Origin: Megaustenia siamemsis
Lineage: Eukaryota; Mollusca; Gastropoda; Stylommatophora; Ariophantidae
Reading direction: 5' to 3'
Length of the DNA: 64,000 bases
Assembly (NCBI GenBank): GCA_032433765.1
Contig: JAVIAB010000041.1
Location: forward strand, 78,867,835-78,931,834
Positions 1-37,820 of the stretch are shown here, piece after piece; the first letter of the stretch is position 1, and each line of letters starts with the position of its first letter. The translations under genes and the position numbers were made by a program. Below the pieces are notes generated by a model. It saw only the letters and a program-made list of their open reading frames with translations. It was not told the origin of the DNA and did not search any database.

Positions 1-59
<59 letters not shown>
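1..59. repeat. (TA)n microsatellite
   Basis: Uninterrupted TA dinucleotides to base 59, abutting the truncated RT relic. A second RT relic of the same family at 37.5 kb also abuts an AT/TG microsatellite close to the same element position. Confidence 0.98.
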
Positions 60-61
<2 letters not shown>

Positions 62-1350
62 ATGGGTGTAGAGTTCTCCTTGCTATATTTTATTATTGCT
101 GTTTGCTCCCAGTACAAATTACATATCAGTCGTATGTCTGTGCCATCCAGATTTATATCTTTTAGGCAGTCTATAAGTTGATTATGGTGTATTCTATCAA
201 ATGCTTTGGTGCAGTCTATGAAGCAGGCATATATTGGTTTGTTTACTTCTATGTACTTTTCAATCAATGTTTTCATGCTGAATATGGCTCCTTTTGTCCC
301 ACTGTTTTTCTTGAATCCAAATTGCTGCTCATCTAATTCAGTATTAATTTTATTCTGAATCCTTCCTTGTATAACTTTTAGTAAAATTTTGGTTACCTGG
401 CTCATTAGGCTTATTGTTCTAAAGTCACTGCATTCAACTGCACCATTCTTTTTAGGCAATGCAATGAAAGTTGATGTTTTTAGATCGTTTGGTATGTATC
501 CTGTATGGTATATGTCATTGCATATGTCTGTGATCACTTCAATGCCAAATCTTCTAGTACCTGTATCATCTCTATCTGTATATTGTCAGGTCCTGCTGCT
601 TTTCCCTTTTTCATTGTTTTTATAGCATTTTCTACTTCAGATTTTAGGATTTTATAGCTGGATGTACATTTTATAAATGGTTTTTTGTCCCTTTCGTCAT
701 GAAATAATTATGTTACGTATTCCTGCCATCTATTGATTATATCTTTGTTGCCTGTTAATATTCTTCCCTCTTTGTTTGCAATACATCCGCTTCCTGCAGC
801 TATTTTTGTCTTTTTTAGTCATTCTTTTTTTTTTCTGTGTGCATTCCTCTTAAATTTTGTTTACTTTCCATAGTTTCGACTTCTAGACATCTTTGGTTGA
901 GCCAGTCTTCTTTTGCCTTTTTGCACATTTTTCGTATTTCAGTGGTATTTCTGGCAGCGTTCTTCCCTTGTATTCGCTCTTCCATTTTTTCGAAAATGTT
1001 GCCTGTTATGCATTTTTGTTTTTTGTTACTTTCCTTTTTGGGTAAGGTGATGCAGGATTCTTGTATGTTGTTTTTTTTATGCATTGCCATTTGGTTGTGA
1101 CTTCTTCTTCAGGATTTTCTCTTCTGTACTGCTCAATCCCTTCTTCTAGCAGCTTCTGATATGTGTTCTTTACTTGTACTGTATAAGTCTCTTTTACATC
1201 TTTCTGATTTAAAGCTGTTGTATCTATTGGTATTGCTGAATTAGTATTTTGTTTCTTTCTCTTTAATTTGATTTTCATTTTAATCATTACAGGATTGTGA
1301 TCTGAATTAATATCTGCTCCTGGATAGGTTTTGACATTCTTGACGCTGTT
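60..1350 (-). pseudogene. RTE-like non-LTR retrotransposon relic (endonuclease end plus N-terminal RT), family A
   Basis: Minus-strand translation in shifting frames gives GADINSDHNPVMIKMKIKL (SDH motif at the end of the AP endonuclease), then a linker and RT fragments such as KKGKAAGPDNIQIEMI. Many stops and frameshifts. The 3' side is cut by the TA microsatellite before the YADD block. The block beyond matches the relic at 36.5-37.5 kb, which carries RYADD, so both are one family. Confidence 0.75.
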
Positions 1351-1359
1351 CCGGAATCT

Positions 1360-1635
1360 GTCTTTTCCCTAGAGATTAGGAACTGAATTTTGCGTGTTAC
1401 TCCATTTTCCCCAGGCAGCCGTGTGCACAGGGGTCCCTCGCCACATAGGCAGATAACTCCGACTTCGGAGGTACTCATGTTATTTTGCGTCGATGAGTAA
1501 CTGACGTTTTAAGCAGGGTCTCGCTGCTGAGACCAGGGCTGGTTGCCGCAGAGAGAGATCATAAATAAAAATCCCAACCGGTGTAGCCGAGATTTGAACC
1601 TACAACCTCTCTGTTGGGAGATCAACAAGTCCCCC
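1360..1635 (-). mobile_element. tRNA-derived SINE, family S2, inserted in the relic
   Basis: On the minus strand: a B-box-like GTTCAAATC, GGGATTTTTATTT, a GAAACGTCAGTTACTCATCG block, then CGCAAAATTCAGTTCCTAATC. The same sequence recurs at about 10985-11275, 15165-15430 and 62040-62345. It sits in the endonuclease part of the retroelement relic. Confidence 0.7.
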
Positions 1636-1639
1636 ATGG

Positions 1640-2270
1640 ACTGGGAATATGAGGAAACTGCAACAAGGAACACTCCTTAGAGTTATAACACTAGTGAATG
1701 AAAACACACAACAAAGAATATTGCCTCGTTCTGGAGTCTAACGCATCTTCTAGGACAATTCTACTGCATATGGCCTTGGCTGTCTTGACAGACGGTTGGT
1801 AGCAAGCAATCATGATAAATCAGTAGTTTGGTAACAATATGAGTGTCTTATGCTGGATGCTGTTTTACTGAACAGCTTCTCTCATAGCTGAATCTATCAA
1901 TATTGGTTAGACAGATCCGGCCACAAAACGAACAAGATGCTTTGTGGTGCCTGGCCTACCTCCCTCCTCCTGAATTTGGTACCAGCACTGCCTCTAAAAC
2001 GGGCGTAATACCGACCACATTACCCCAAAAATCATGTGCCGCAGGTCTGTAAAATTTATGGTCATCAACACCATATTCCCTATACGCCGCCACTTGGCGT
2101 GACGGGGGTACTTCACTTTTTTTTTTTTACTTACTGCCTCTAAAGTTGCTGTGCCAATTTTGTTCTCCATGTGCTACGATCTGCAGTCAGATTGTCCTAG
2201 TTTCTTTCACTGATAGAGAATTCCCTCAAGGAAGCCCTGCAAACATCCTTATATCTCAGCACTAGTCTGC
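1640..2270 (+). repeat. Composite dispersed repeat (contains partial SINE S1 at about 1980-2135)
   Basis: 1780-1910 and 2165-2260 match 10865-10990 and 11380-11465 respectively (shared blocks such as TTTTACTGAACAGCTTCTCT and GATAGAGAATTC), so this is a copy of a larger dispersed element. Within it, 1980-2135 is a 5'-truncated S1 SINE ending in the GGCGTGACGGGGGTA signature. Confidence 0.6.
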
Positions 2271-2339
2271 CCTATGGTCTCATTCCGCCCATTAGTTCGC
2301 CATACAATATTTGTTTGGAAATACGATTGTTTGCCATTA

Positions 2340-2475
2340 TATGACCGTCTACTACTTGGCAGGCGAATATTCTACCACCAGGACGTTAAGTGGGCGTGTC
2401 TGCGTTGTGGTTTGCAGCATAACTGTGATATTTGCACATTTTGGCCCAACACATCCGACTTCATCATGGATGGGT
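2340..2475 (-). repeat. Short dispersed repeat R160, partial copy
   Basis: Reverse complement reads GAAGTCGGATGTGTTGGGCC ... GCAAACCACAACGCAGACAC ... GTGGTAGAATATTCGCC, matching the roughly 160-bp element with clean flanks at 6865-7025 and 12208-12368. The cysteine-rich ORF it appears to encode is a chance frame. Confidence 0.65.
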
Positions 2476-2559
2476 TAATGAAATACGGACATCACGGTGT
2501 GTATGCCTACTGTGGGCATTACAGAGCATTGTCTCGAGCACTAGACAATAAATAACACC

Positions 2560-3770
2560 ATCTCTCACCCTCACCACTACGCGGTGATCAGAATCATACA
2601 CTGTTACCTCCCCATCTCCACTACCCGTCTACTCTTCCCTGACCCCTCATTAGTTTCCTTTAAGCGGGATCGCAACCACCGTGATATGCTTGCCAGGAGC
2701 CGCGTCCTTGCCTCCAGCCACAGGGGCACTATCCGTTGCAATCGCAATCACTGTAAGACTTGCAGCCACGTTCACCAGACAAATACGGTTCTCTTCCCTA
2801 ATGGTCCTTTTGAGATCAGAGAAGGATTCACTTGTACATCGCGCAACATTATCTATGTCATTATATGTAAGCGATGTAAGATGACCTACACAGATGAATC
2901 AGGACGCCGTCTATAAGACGGATACCCGGAAGATCTGTATGACATCATTCGAGATGCAGGCCCCCCACTTCAACTGTAAGAGCCACCAGGGTAAGGTGGA
3001 CATTACTGGCCTGTTGTCATGTTCTGATAGCCGCAGCCGATTCACTTTACAGAGTTGTCTGATCGCCCGTATGGGTTGCCTCAATTCACTGGTAATCTAT
3101 TACCCCTCTCCCTCCCCAACCTGTTCCTGTGTTGACCCACCCACAACCTGACGTGATATACTCAGGCAATATTCAGGATCTATATTACCTATCTGTAGGT
3201 GCCACCCTTCAACTGGAATCATGATCCCTATTTACGAACTTATATTTATCATGACAGCAGCACTGTTATGGCCTGTTCTCCACTCACATTTATTATCCTC
3301 ATCAATACACATTCTGTCACTTCATACTCCACTTCTACACTGCCAGTTCTCGATAATCCCTCTATTATGCTTCATCTATTGCCATATTTCCTGAATAACG
3401 TCGGCTTTGTTTGCTCATTTTCACTCCATCTATATATACAATTCCCTATCTCTGGTGATTACCTGTGTCATACTTGACTGCGACTCACACCTCATTCTAT
3501 TATCTTGTAATCTCATCCGACTTCTTGTCTAATCACCCACCCCCCCCCCCTCTTTACATCCCATTTGACTCACAGTCACCTACTTGCTGGGAGTTTTTGG
3601 ATCTTGCCTCAATTAAGTCTCACTTTAATTTTACATCTATTTGAGATTACTAATTTCACATATCTATTTTGATCCTGCGATATGTAGCACAATTCGTTTG
3701 TGTTCTCGTTTTCTGAAGAAGGTCGCATGTAGGCTGAAACAGTATTTTGTTGTGTTCCTTTTGTGTCAAG
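2560..3770 (+). pseudogene. Penelope-like element relic with GIY-YIG endonuclease fragment
   Basis: Frame 1 (2584-2916) encodes FKRDRNHRDMLARSRVLASS, a CNRNHCKTCSHV cysteine cluster, FTCTSRNIIYVIICKRC and YTDESGRRL. This is the linker/GIY-YIG arrangement typical of Penelope-like retroelement C-termini (normally Y-GET-RRL). A frame change near 2910 leads to a degraded continuation to about 3120. The 3' flank (about 3710-3745) contains CTGAAGAAGGTCGCATG...GGCTGAAAC, resembling the hammerhead-like core reported in these elements. Broken and non-functional. Confidence 0.6.
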
Positions 3771-4580
3771 CTGCCACCATAGCTTGTAGGGGTGTATGTT
3801 ATACCCCACTACTTGCTGCCACCATAGCTTGTAGGGGTGTATGTTATACCCCACTACTTGCTGTCACCATAGCTTGTAGGAGTGTATGTTATACCCCACT
3901 ACTTGCTGCCACCATAGCTTGTAGGAGTGTATGTTATACCCCACTACTTGCTGCCACCATAGCTTGTAGGAGTGTATGTTATACCCCACTACTTGCTGTC
4001 ACCATAGCTTGTAGGAGTGTATGTTATACCCCACTACTTGCTGTCACCATAGCTTGTAGGAGTGTATGTTATACCCCACTACTTGCTGTCACCATAGCTT
4101 GTAGGAGTGTATGTTATACCCCACTACTTGCTGTCACCATAGCTTGTAGGAGTGTATGTTATACCCCACTACTTGCTGCCACCATAGCTTGTAGGAGTGT
4201 ATGTTATACCCCACTACTTGCTGCCACCATAGCTTGTAGGAGTGTATGTTATACCCCACTACTTGCTGCCACCATAGCTTGTAGGAGTGTATGTTATACC
4301 CCACTACTTGCTGCCACCATAGCTTGTAGGAGTGTATGTTATACCCCACTACTTGCTGTCACCATAGCTTGTAGGAGTGTATGTTATACCCCACTACTTG
4401 CTGTCACCATAGCTTGTAGGAGTGTATGTTATACCCCACTACTTGCTGTCACCATAGCTTGTAGGAGTGTATGTTATACCCCACTACTTGCTGCCACCAT
4501 AGCTTGTAGGAGTGTATGTTATACCCCACTACTTGCTGCCACCATAGCTTGTAGGAGTGTATGTTATACCCCACTACTTG
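3771..4580. repeat. 45-bp minisatellite, 18 copies
   Basis: Unit GCTGCCACCATAGCTTGTAG plus GAGTGTATGTTATACCCCACTACTT (45 bp = 15 codons). Only two or three variable sites: C/T in GCTGCC/GCTGTC, and G/A in the first two units. Because 45 is divisible by 3 and the unit lacks stops, it creates long artefactual ORFs on both strands. Begins immediately after the Penelope-like 3' end. Confidence 0.97.
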
Positions 4581-5035
4581 CTTCTACTAAGGAACTAACA
4601 CAAAGTCAATACAGAACTATCACGTTATTAACCACAAAGACATCATGAAAGGTTATACAATATTTATTGGTGGCAATTATTAATTATCATATGAATTGAT
4701 TGAAAAACAAGAGATATTTATCTCAACCAACCTGTTTAATGAATGTGAACATTATTTTGTTATGAGCACTGACATCATTCCCTCAACCACACTACGAATC
4801 AATGAAAGTTCACATCAAACAAAACTTAAAGCTGACACAAGGAAATATAAATATGAAAAGAATTAAGAAGACTGAACTAATTTTAATTGACAATGAAATG
4901 GCCCGACCAAGAAAAGGTTTGCTGTGGGTTCGTTGAGCTACTTTTGTTAATGAGAAAGAAAAAAAGAAAAAGCTTCTAATCATCTGCTTAATATTTGAGT
5001 AAAAAAAGATGGCTCAAAGTTGTAACATCCTTTGT
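4581..5035. other. Intergenic, nothing recognised
   Basis: AT-rich sequence with no sustained ORF, no tRNA-like boxes and no clear match to repeats elsewhere in the window. Confidence 0.5.
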
Positions 5036-5039
5036 GCAG

Positions 5040-5585
5040 TGTTTGAGACATTTTTATCATCTTCTTGCCTTCCTCATTTGCCTTCAGCATTGATGTGAGA
5101 TTTGTGGTCTTTTGCTCTTCTGTTGGCCTCTCCTGCTGTTATGCTTATTAGTGCTTCTAATATTCCATCAATCCATCTTTTTTGTGGTTGGCCCTTGAGT
5201 CTGGTGTTCTCAACAATGTTTATTGAAGGCTCATTGTGTTGTGTTTTGACCTTTCTGTCTTATTACATGGTTAAACCATTGTATCTGTTGTTTCTTTATA
5301 TATTCTATGGTTGGAGTTATTCTTAGCTATTTTCTCAGTTCTTCATTTGTGATCTTATCTCTCAAGCTGTTTCCTATCACTCGTTTAACACAATTAATCT
5401 CAATAAAAGTTATTTTTCTTATTGTTCTTGAGTCTAGAGTCCAGGTCTGTCATTGGTAGCACAACGGTGGTATGAAGATTGTATTGTAGAGTGTCCATTT
5501 TGTCTCTAGAGTTATTTCCTTGTTGGACAATAGTTATGATAGCTGTCCAATGATTTGACAAGCTTTATAGGATCTCATCTGTCAC
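5040..5585 (-). pseudogene. Non-LTR retrotransposon C-terminal tail, family E
   Basis: Reverse-strand translation in broken frames gives GNSLRDKITNEELRK, IEYIKKQQIQWFNHVIRQKG, EHQTQGPTTKKMD and RRGQQKSKRP, the C-terminal region of an RTE-like RT polyprotein. The same sequence occurs in plus orientation at 44955-45500 and 47540-48130. Confidence 0.6.
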
Positions 5586-6567
5586 TAGACTTTCTAGGTG
5601 TTGAAATCTCTAAAGACATTTTATAATTAGCAGAAACAAACTCAACATAGAGCAACATGTACATGGTGACTGTGTCTGTTCGTTATCTCAGTTCACCTCA
5701 ATCTCGACTAGCACACTCCCCTGCTGCCATCTGCTGACAGCCGAGCAAGATCTCTCTGTGTGTGTCTCGCAATGACTCTGGTTGCAAATGGATGCCAGAA
5801 GATGAAATATTTCAACACAGATTTTCAACAAATGGGATTGTGGTTAAAACTCACATGGTAACACAAACTTGTAACAAAAATAAATAAAATAGATGGTAAT
5901 TGTCTCAGAAATGGCAAACAAAAAAGGATGCAACTAAACTAATAATACATCTGTCTACTGGGTCCACATATACTAGTAAACAGCTGATATGAACGCTCAA
6001 TAACACTTCTGTTACAGACAACAAGCTCAACAACACTTCTGTTACTGACAAGAAGTTTAATAATTTGCAGACAATCACTTTAAAATCTCCCTGCTGCTGT
6101 AGAAGCTGTGTGTGTTCTTTGTGACCTAAACACAAAACACAGTGTAGAAATATTACTCTCCATCCTGGAAATAAACTGCTAATTCCTGTAGATATTGACA
6201 ATTCTGAAAGCTGCCATGTAACAAAACCACAAGCTAGGATAATTGTAAGTTGTCAAAATAAACTTCAAAATCTTTGTCTTTCTGTGAAGGGGTTTCTCAG
6301 ACATGGAACTAGCAAAGAGATAAGAACATTTAGTTGTGTGCATGAGAGAGAATACTTCCTTCTTTCTCTTGTATGACAGGAACATATGAGGTTTAATAAT
6401 TAAGGCTTATTCTATAATAGGCAGGGAGGATTGTTAGATTGAAGCGTCAGTGGGTAGATAGATGTATAAAGGACATATAAATATATATTCATGCACAGCA
6501 GTGGTAACTTGGTGTAGATTTCTTGATTCAACCATCCAAGAAAGGATTTTGAAGATTTGTGGTTATA
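5586..6567. other. Intergenic, nothing firmly recognised
   Basis: No convincing gene. Short direct repeats around AACACTTCTGTTAC at 6000-6060; otherwise unique in this window. Confidence 0.4.
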
Positions 6568-7407
6568 TTAACCCTAGATTATGATACCTTCATGCGAGTT
6601 TGTTTTTATGACATAGCCGTTAAAAATTACTACCACTAAATTGTTAATGTTGCATTTGGAGTAGGAATGAACTTGTGCTACAAAGCTGTGTGTTTACTGT
6701 AGCAGAGACATGGGAATTGGATGCTGTAATCATTCCCTGGCTTAAATTAGATTTATGGTGTGAAATGCAACACCATCGCACAGTGACTACCGAGGTGTTA
6801 CACCGTGTACTGGCATGGCAGCCCGTCAGTTCGTAAATACAGCTGTTTATTCAGCTCCTTTTTCCGTGCTGAAGTCGGATGTGTTGGGCTGAAAGGCGCA
6901 AATATCACAGTTATACTGTAAACCACAACACAACACAGACACACCCACTTAACATCCTTTTAAGGGCGGATGATGAAGAGTAATTCTGTAGTCTACTCGA
7001 ATACTTTAGTCATCGGGCGAACGCAAGCTCCTTTTTCATTCACTGGCTATTCCATGTTACAAAGGTTTGTTTGATATCTGTGCCCACAGCTGAGATGTTC
7101 TCCCGTCGTAAGAAAAAAAAATAGCCCCTTTTGTACGATAGAGTTATATACAGTATTACTTTGAAATGTTACAGATAGAGTAAGTATCTGAAGTATTACA
7201 GATACAGTAGTACTTTTTACAGTAAGCACGTTTGTGTGTGTGTGATCCAACATCAAAGGAAACAAATCCAACACTCAGGGATCACAGGATGTAGTAATTA
7301 AGAAGGTGTAGGGGGAGTGGTGAAATATTAGCCTGTGACAAACTGTCTAAAAAAAATGTGTATTTTGAGGTAGTCAATTTTACAATGGTATCATAATCTA
7401 GAGTTAA
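6568..7407. mobile_element. piggyBac-type MITE flanked by TTAA, with nested R160
   Basis: TTAA (6568-6571) followed by CCCTAGATTATGATACC; the other end reads GGTATCATAATCTAGAG then TTAA (7404-7407). These are inverted repeats with one mismatch inside a TTAA duplication, the hallmark of piggyBac superfamily elements, whose ends begin CCCTAGA. No transposase ORF. A second copy lies at 54076-54674 and a partial one at about 21497-21700. The copy is interrupted by R160 at 6865-7025. Confidence 0.8.
6865..7025 (+). mobile_element. R160 short retroposon-like element with 12-bp TSD
   Basis: 161-bp insert beginning CGTGCTGAAGTCGGATGTG and ending GGCGAACGCA, flanked by the direct repeat AGCTCCTTTTTC (6853-6864 and 7026-7037). 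The target is the MITE. No inverted termini, so SINE-like mobilisation is inferred. Confidence 0.75.
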
Positions 7408-7704
7408 AGTACATTAGTTATGTGTGAAACTACAGTGGAATCACTTGATAATTTGATGGGCTTGTCAACTCTGAACCAAATATAAAAACTCATAAGACAC
7501 TAACTCAATAAAATAATATTCTACACTTACTCAGTTTTTGAACCACTACAACAAGATTCAACAAGTGACATATCAATGACAACAATCCTGGTCACTATCA
7601 GCAGAATGAAAATCAAAAACAGAATTATGAGGTCTCAGCAGACAAAATACATCCTTGACATTCTAAGATAATTTGTTGACAAACAGGCAAGTGGTTGAAG
7701 AGAA

Positions 7705-34371
<26,667 letters not shown>

Positions 34372-34399
34372 CTTATCTTAAAGAACCTTATCTGAAACT

Positions 34400-36300
34400 A
34401 AACACAGCAACAAAGAAAACAACTGCACAAACATTGATAGGTTCAAGTATAAGTTTAACTGTCAACGAAAACATAAAAATCAAATAGAAAATAACAGAAC
34501 AATTAGTAAAAAAGGTTGAACTATCATTATTTAATAGAAAACAGTGTAGCAAACAAAGACATTGTGTCCCAGTCCCGTAATAGCAGAGTAGGCGTTATGT
34601 GGCTAAACAAGAACAATGTGACCCGATTCAACAGTGACAGAAATTATATGACAAAACACAAGAATAATCTCCCGATATAGATATATATTTCCTGATAGAA
34701 AGGAAACTACACGCACTACCAGACAAGCTCATATCTGAGATCCATGGGGAAAGAGGACACAGGGAAGATCTAGAAATGTATGGAGAGAAATTCTTGAGAA
34801 TGAGAATCACAAAAATGAATCACTCCTGGAGAAGACAGAAAGCGGCAACAAATGAAAGAAAGATCTTGTTGGTGGCCTATGTGACAATGGAGAGTAGAGA
34901 GCTAAGAATAAAATAAAGTAGATTAGGCGTGCAAAAACCTCCTACAACAAATTGTACCAGGAGTTAACAAAAAGGTCATTTAAGATTGTGTTTGTGTTGT
35001 AAGTAGTGTTATTCTTTTGTCAGGGTAGTTTAGCATCATTTTTAATCTTCAACATCATCATGTCTATTAGCATAAGTAATGTCTCCACAATTGTCTCTCT
35101 ACAGCTGTTGATTACTTCTATTAATGACTTCCTATTAAACCACCAGTGGACAAGTTATGTTATAATTATATACATTTTAAAAATATTTAACAGCTCAGTT
35201 GTAGCAACTGGTTCCTCCTTCAGTAACTTACAATTAATGGAAGGCCTAGCCTAGGTTATTTGAATGTGATACACATTTAATGATCATATGAGGCAGGGCT
35301 GGCTTTCTGACAACAATAACAATGTGTTATAATTGTCTCATTATGTTGCTCAGGATATAACTTCTATCAGAAAGCTATCAGTAGTTCATTATCTCATTTA
35401 TTTGTTTACAAATTACTTCTCTTGGGACCAGTTTACAGTTCTTAGGTATCTTGTTTCATTGGTCATTTGCAGGTCATGTTATTGTTGAGCATGTAAATAA
35501 GGCCAGTTTGACATGCAATCAATATACACTTAATTAGCTTATATGAAGGGACATAATAATAATTGCAGATATACGGGTCTGGCCTCTGTGGTGCATAACT
35601 AGTAACTTACTGCCTAATTTACTAATAATATAATTATCAGTGGGAGTTCAACCTTTTTTTATATATATCCTCGCATATCAATCCTGCAGATCAGTCAGAG
35701 ATATTTGCAGTCCGATTACTTTAATTTGTCAGTTTTTGTTTTATTTTAAAATAATTTTATAGGTTGGGCTGGTTAATATAGCGGTATAATAGCGAGGGCA
35801 TTTAACTATTTTAATTGTTCTCTGTGCAATTCTAATTATATTTTCTTGTGTAACTTGTAACTCACCCACCCGTGATCATAAATGATAACACAACTCACAG
35901 AGCTGAGAGATGGCAGATGGAAGTAGTCTGAACCTCCTAAATTAAATGCAGTTAGACCATAGAATTCATAGTCATAGAACTAGAGTTCTGTTGAGTCAGT
36001 ATCGAGTTGTAGTAGAAGTTGTAGTAGTAGTAGTATTAGTAAAAATCAGAGATGAGAGAGAATGTAAGCCTTGTTGTACTTTTACAAGTGTAGCAGTGTC
36101 TGAGTGTCTCATCTGCAGGTCTCTGGTCTGGTCCCAGAAGACAGAAACGTCACAAAACTAAAGTAACTCTGGAAACTGGAAGGCATATTGTACAGTCTGC
36201 TGCTTGCAACTTGAACTTATTAAGTAATCAAGTTGGTAAACCTCTTTATTTATTCAATATTCTACCAAGAAACAGGTATACTATGAAATGACAAGACCAA
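34400..36300. other. STT3A 5' intron / upstream sequence, nothing firmly recognised
   Basis: No convincing coding exon. 34640-34880 has a short open stretch (KLHALPDKLISEIHGERGH...) that may be another retroelement remnant but cannot be assigned. 36010-36035 is a short GTA-rich run. Confidence 0.4.
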
Positions 36301-36308
36301 CAATTTAC

Positions 36309-36420
36309 CGTGTTTGCTAGCAGCAGTAATCAATGAGTGGCCACCAAAAGTCAGAGCAGAAACCGTGGCTGGTCACCGACGACGTGTGTACACGACGACA
36401 CACCGGCTAATTGTTACACG
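36309..36420 (-). other. STT3A: Candidate 5' UTR exon of STT3A
   Basis: Relatively GC/CpG-rich block on the minus strand ending ...GCAAACACG|GTAAAT, a plausible donor that could splice to the acceptor at 34391 (intron about 1.9 kb). The 5' boundary is approximate. No ORF of its own. Inference from base composition, donor and position upstream of the first coding exon. Confidence 0.4.
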
Positions 36421-36462
36421 GGCTTTGATTGGCTGCAGCCCAGGAAGTGGCTCCACACCATC
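36420..36462 (-). promoter_or_regulatory. CCAAT box / ETS-like promoter elements for STT3A
   Basis: On the minus strand an AGCCAATC (CCAAT box, about 36427-36434) and a CACTTCCTG (ETS-type, about 36451-36459) lie directly upstream of the candidate first exon. This combination is common at housekeeping promoters. No TATA box is evident. Functional role is inferred. Confidence 0.4.
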
Positions 36463-36529
36463 TTTATCGGTTTATTTAAAATTGAAATCTTTATAAGCTA
36501 ACGGAACAAATCTGAAGCACCATTATTGT

Positions 36530-37543
36530 CTCATCATCATCGAGAGCCGTCTCTGCAACGAAGGTTGGCTACCATGGAGCGCCATTCTGCTCTGTCTCTT
36601 GCTTTAATGATGCAGATTGTCATAGGCTAATTTGTCCATCTTTTGATGTTACTCGTCCATGTTAGTCTTGGCCTGCCTATTTTACCTTTTTTTCCCCTCC
36701 AGGATTACTTTTAGTAGGCTGTTGTGTCTTTTAACATAGCCCAAAAATCGCATTTGTCTTGTTTGAATTGTGCTTAGTAGTTCTCTTGTCATTTTTAGTT
36801 GTTTTAAGACTTCATCGTTTGTTTTCGTTTCCTTCCATCCAATTGTACCAATTCTTCTATATATCCACATTTCAAAGGCGTCAATTCTCTGTTCTGTTTT
36901 CTTGTCTAATGTCCATGTTTCTGCACCATATAGGAATATTGACAAGATGTAACATTTTGCTATTCTTAGTTTTAGCACTGGTGTTATTTGTTTTGATGTT
37001 AGTATGTTCTTCATGACATTAAAATTACTTTTTGCCATTCCTATTCTTTTGTTTATTTCAGTTGTACATTTTCCATCACTGGTTATAGTATGCCCAAGGT
37101 AGTTGTAGTTCTGAACTGTCTCCAGGTCTATTCCTTCAATTTTGATATCCACTTGTGGCTTTTGAGTATTTTCTTTGTTTATGATCATAGTTTTAATCTT
37201 TTTGAAATTCATATCTAATCCATATTTTTGCTTGTCATGTTTATTTCATTAAGTAATTGTAGATCTTTAGTATTTTCTGCTATATCATCAGCATATCTTA
37301 GGTTATTGATTATCTTTCCATTAATGTTTAAGCCTGGCATCTCTATGATGTTTTTAAAGATTTGCTCAGTGTATAGATTGAACAAGCTTGGTGATAGGAT
37401 GCGTCCCTGTCTTACTCCTCTTTTTATATCAATGGGTGTAGAGTTCACTTTGTTATATTTTATTATTGCTGTTTGCTCCCAGTATAGGTTACATATTAGT
37501 CGTATGTCCATGGCATCTAGATGTATCTTCTATCAAAAAAAAA

Positions 37544-37550
<7 letters not shown>
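36530..37550 (-). pseudogene. Family A non-LTR retrotransposon relic (RT YADD to C-terminus)
   Basis: Minus strand, in order: GVRQGRILSPSLFNLYTEQI, NNLRYADDIAENTKDLQLL (YADD catalytic motif), VQNYNYLGHTITSDGKCTTE, ITPVLKLRIAKCYILSIFLY, FEMWIYRRIGTIGWKE and a tail ending (TGA)n/(ATG)n. A frame change near 37213 separates the two halves. 5' truncated next to an AT/TG microsatellite (37545-37580). Confidence 0.85.
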
Positions 37551-37579
<29 letters not shown>

Positions 37580-37580
37580 T
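37545..37580. repeat. (AT)n(TG)n microsatellite
   Basis: A TATATATA run followed by TGTGTGTG, at the 5' truncation point of the family A relic. Confidence 0.95.
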
Positions 37581-37820
37581 GCACATTATGTATGGGTGTG
37601 TGTGTGTCGGGAGGTGGATGTGCGTGCGCGGTCTATATTTGTGCTTGTATGTGCAAATTTGCCACTAGCTGGACTGCGGTCGCATTGAGTGTCCCTCCGA
37701 GTAGAGGCCTGACTTCATTTGTTGGGTTGCGATTGGGAAGACATAAGCACCCGCATCGTGAAGCTAATACAACATTTGGCAAACTTACGTTATGGACTTG
37801 GACCTTCTTCGGCGTTCAAG

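Noticed and set aside
2274..2555. Small cysteine-rich protein gene
   Set aside because: The Cys-rich stretch is a reverse-oriented R160 repeat, found elsewhere in non-coding positions.
3641..4648. 335-codon ORF of 15-residue repeats as a secreted/structural protein
   Set aside because: Unit is a 45-bp minisatellite open on both strands; reading frame comes from divisibility by 3.
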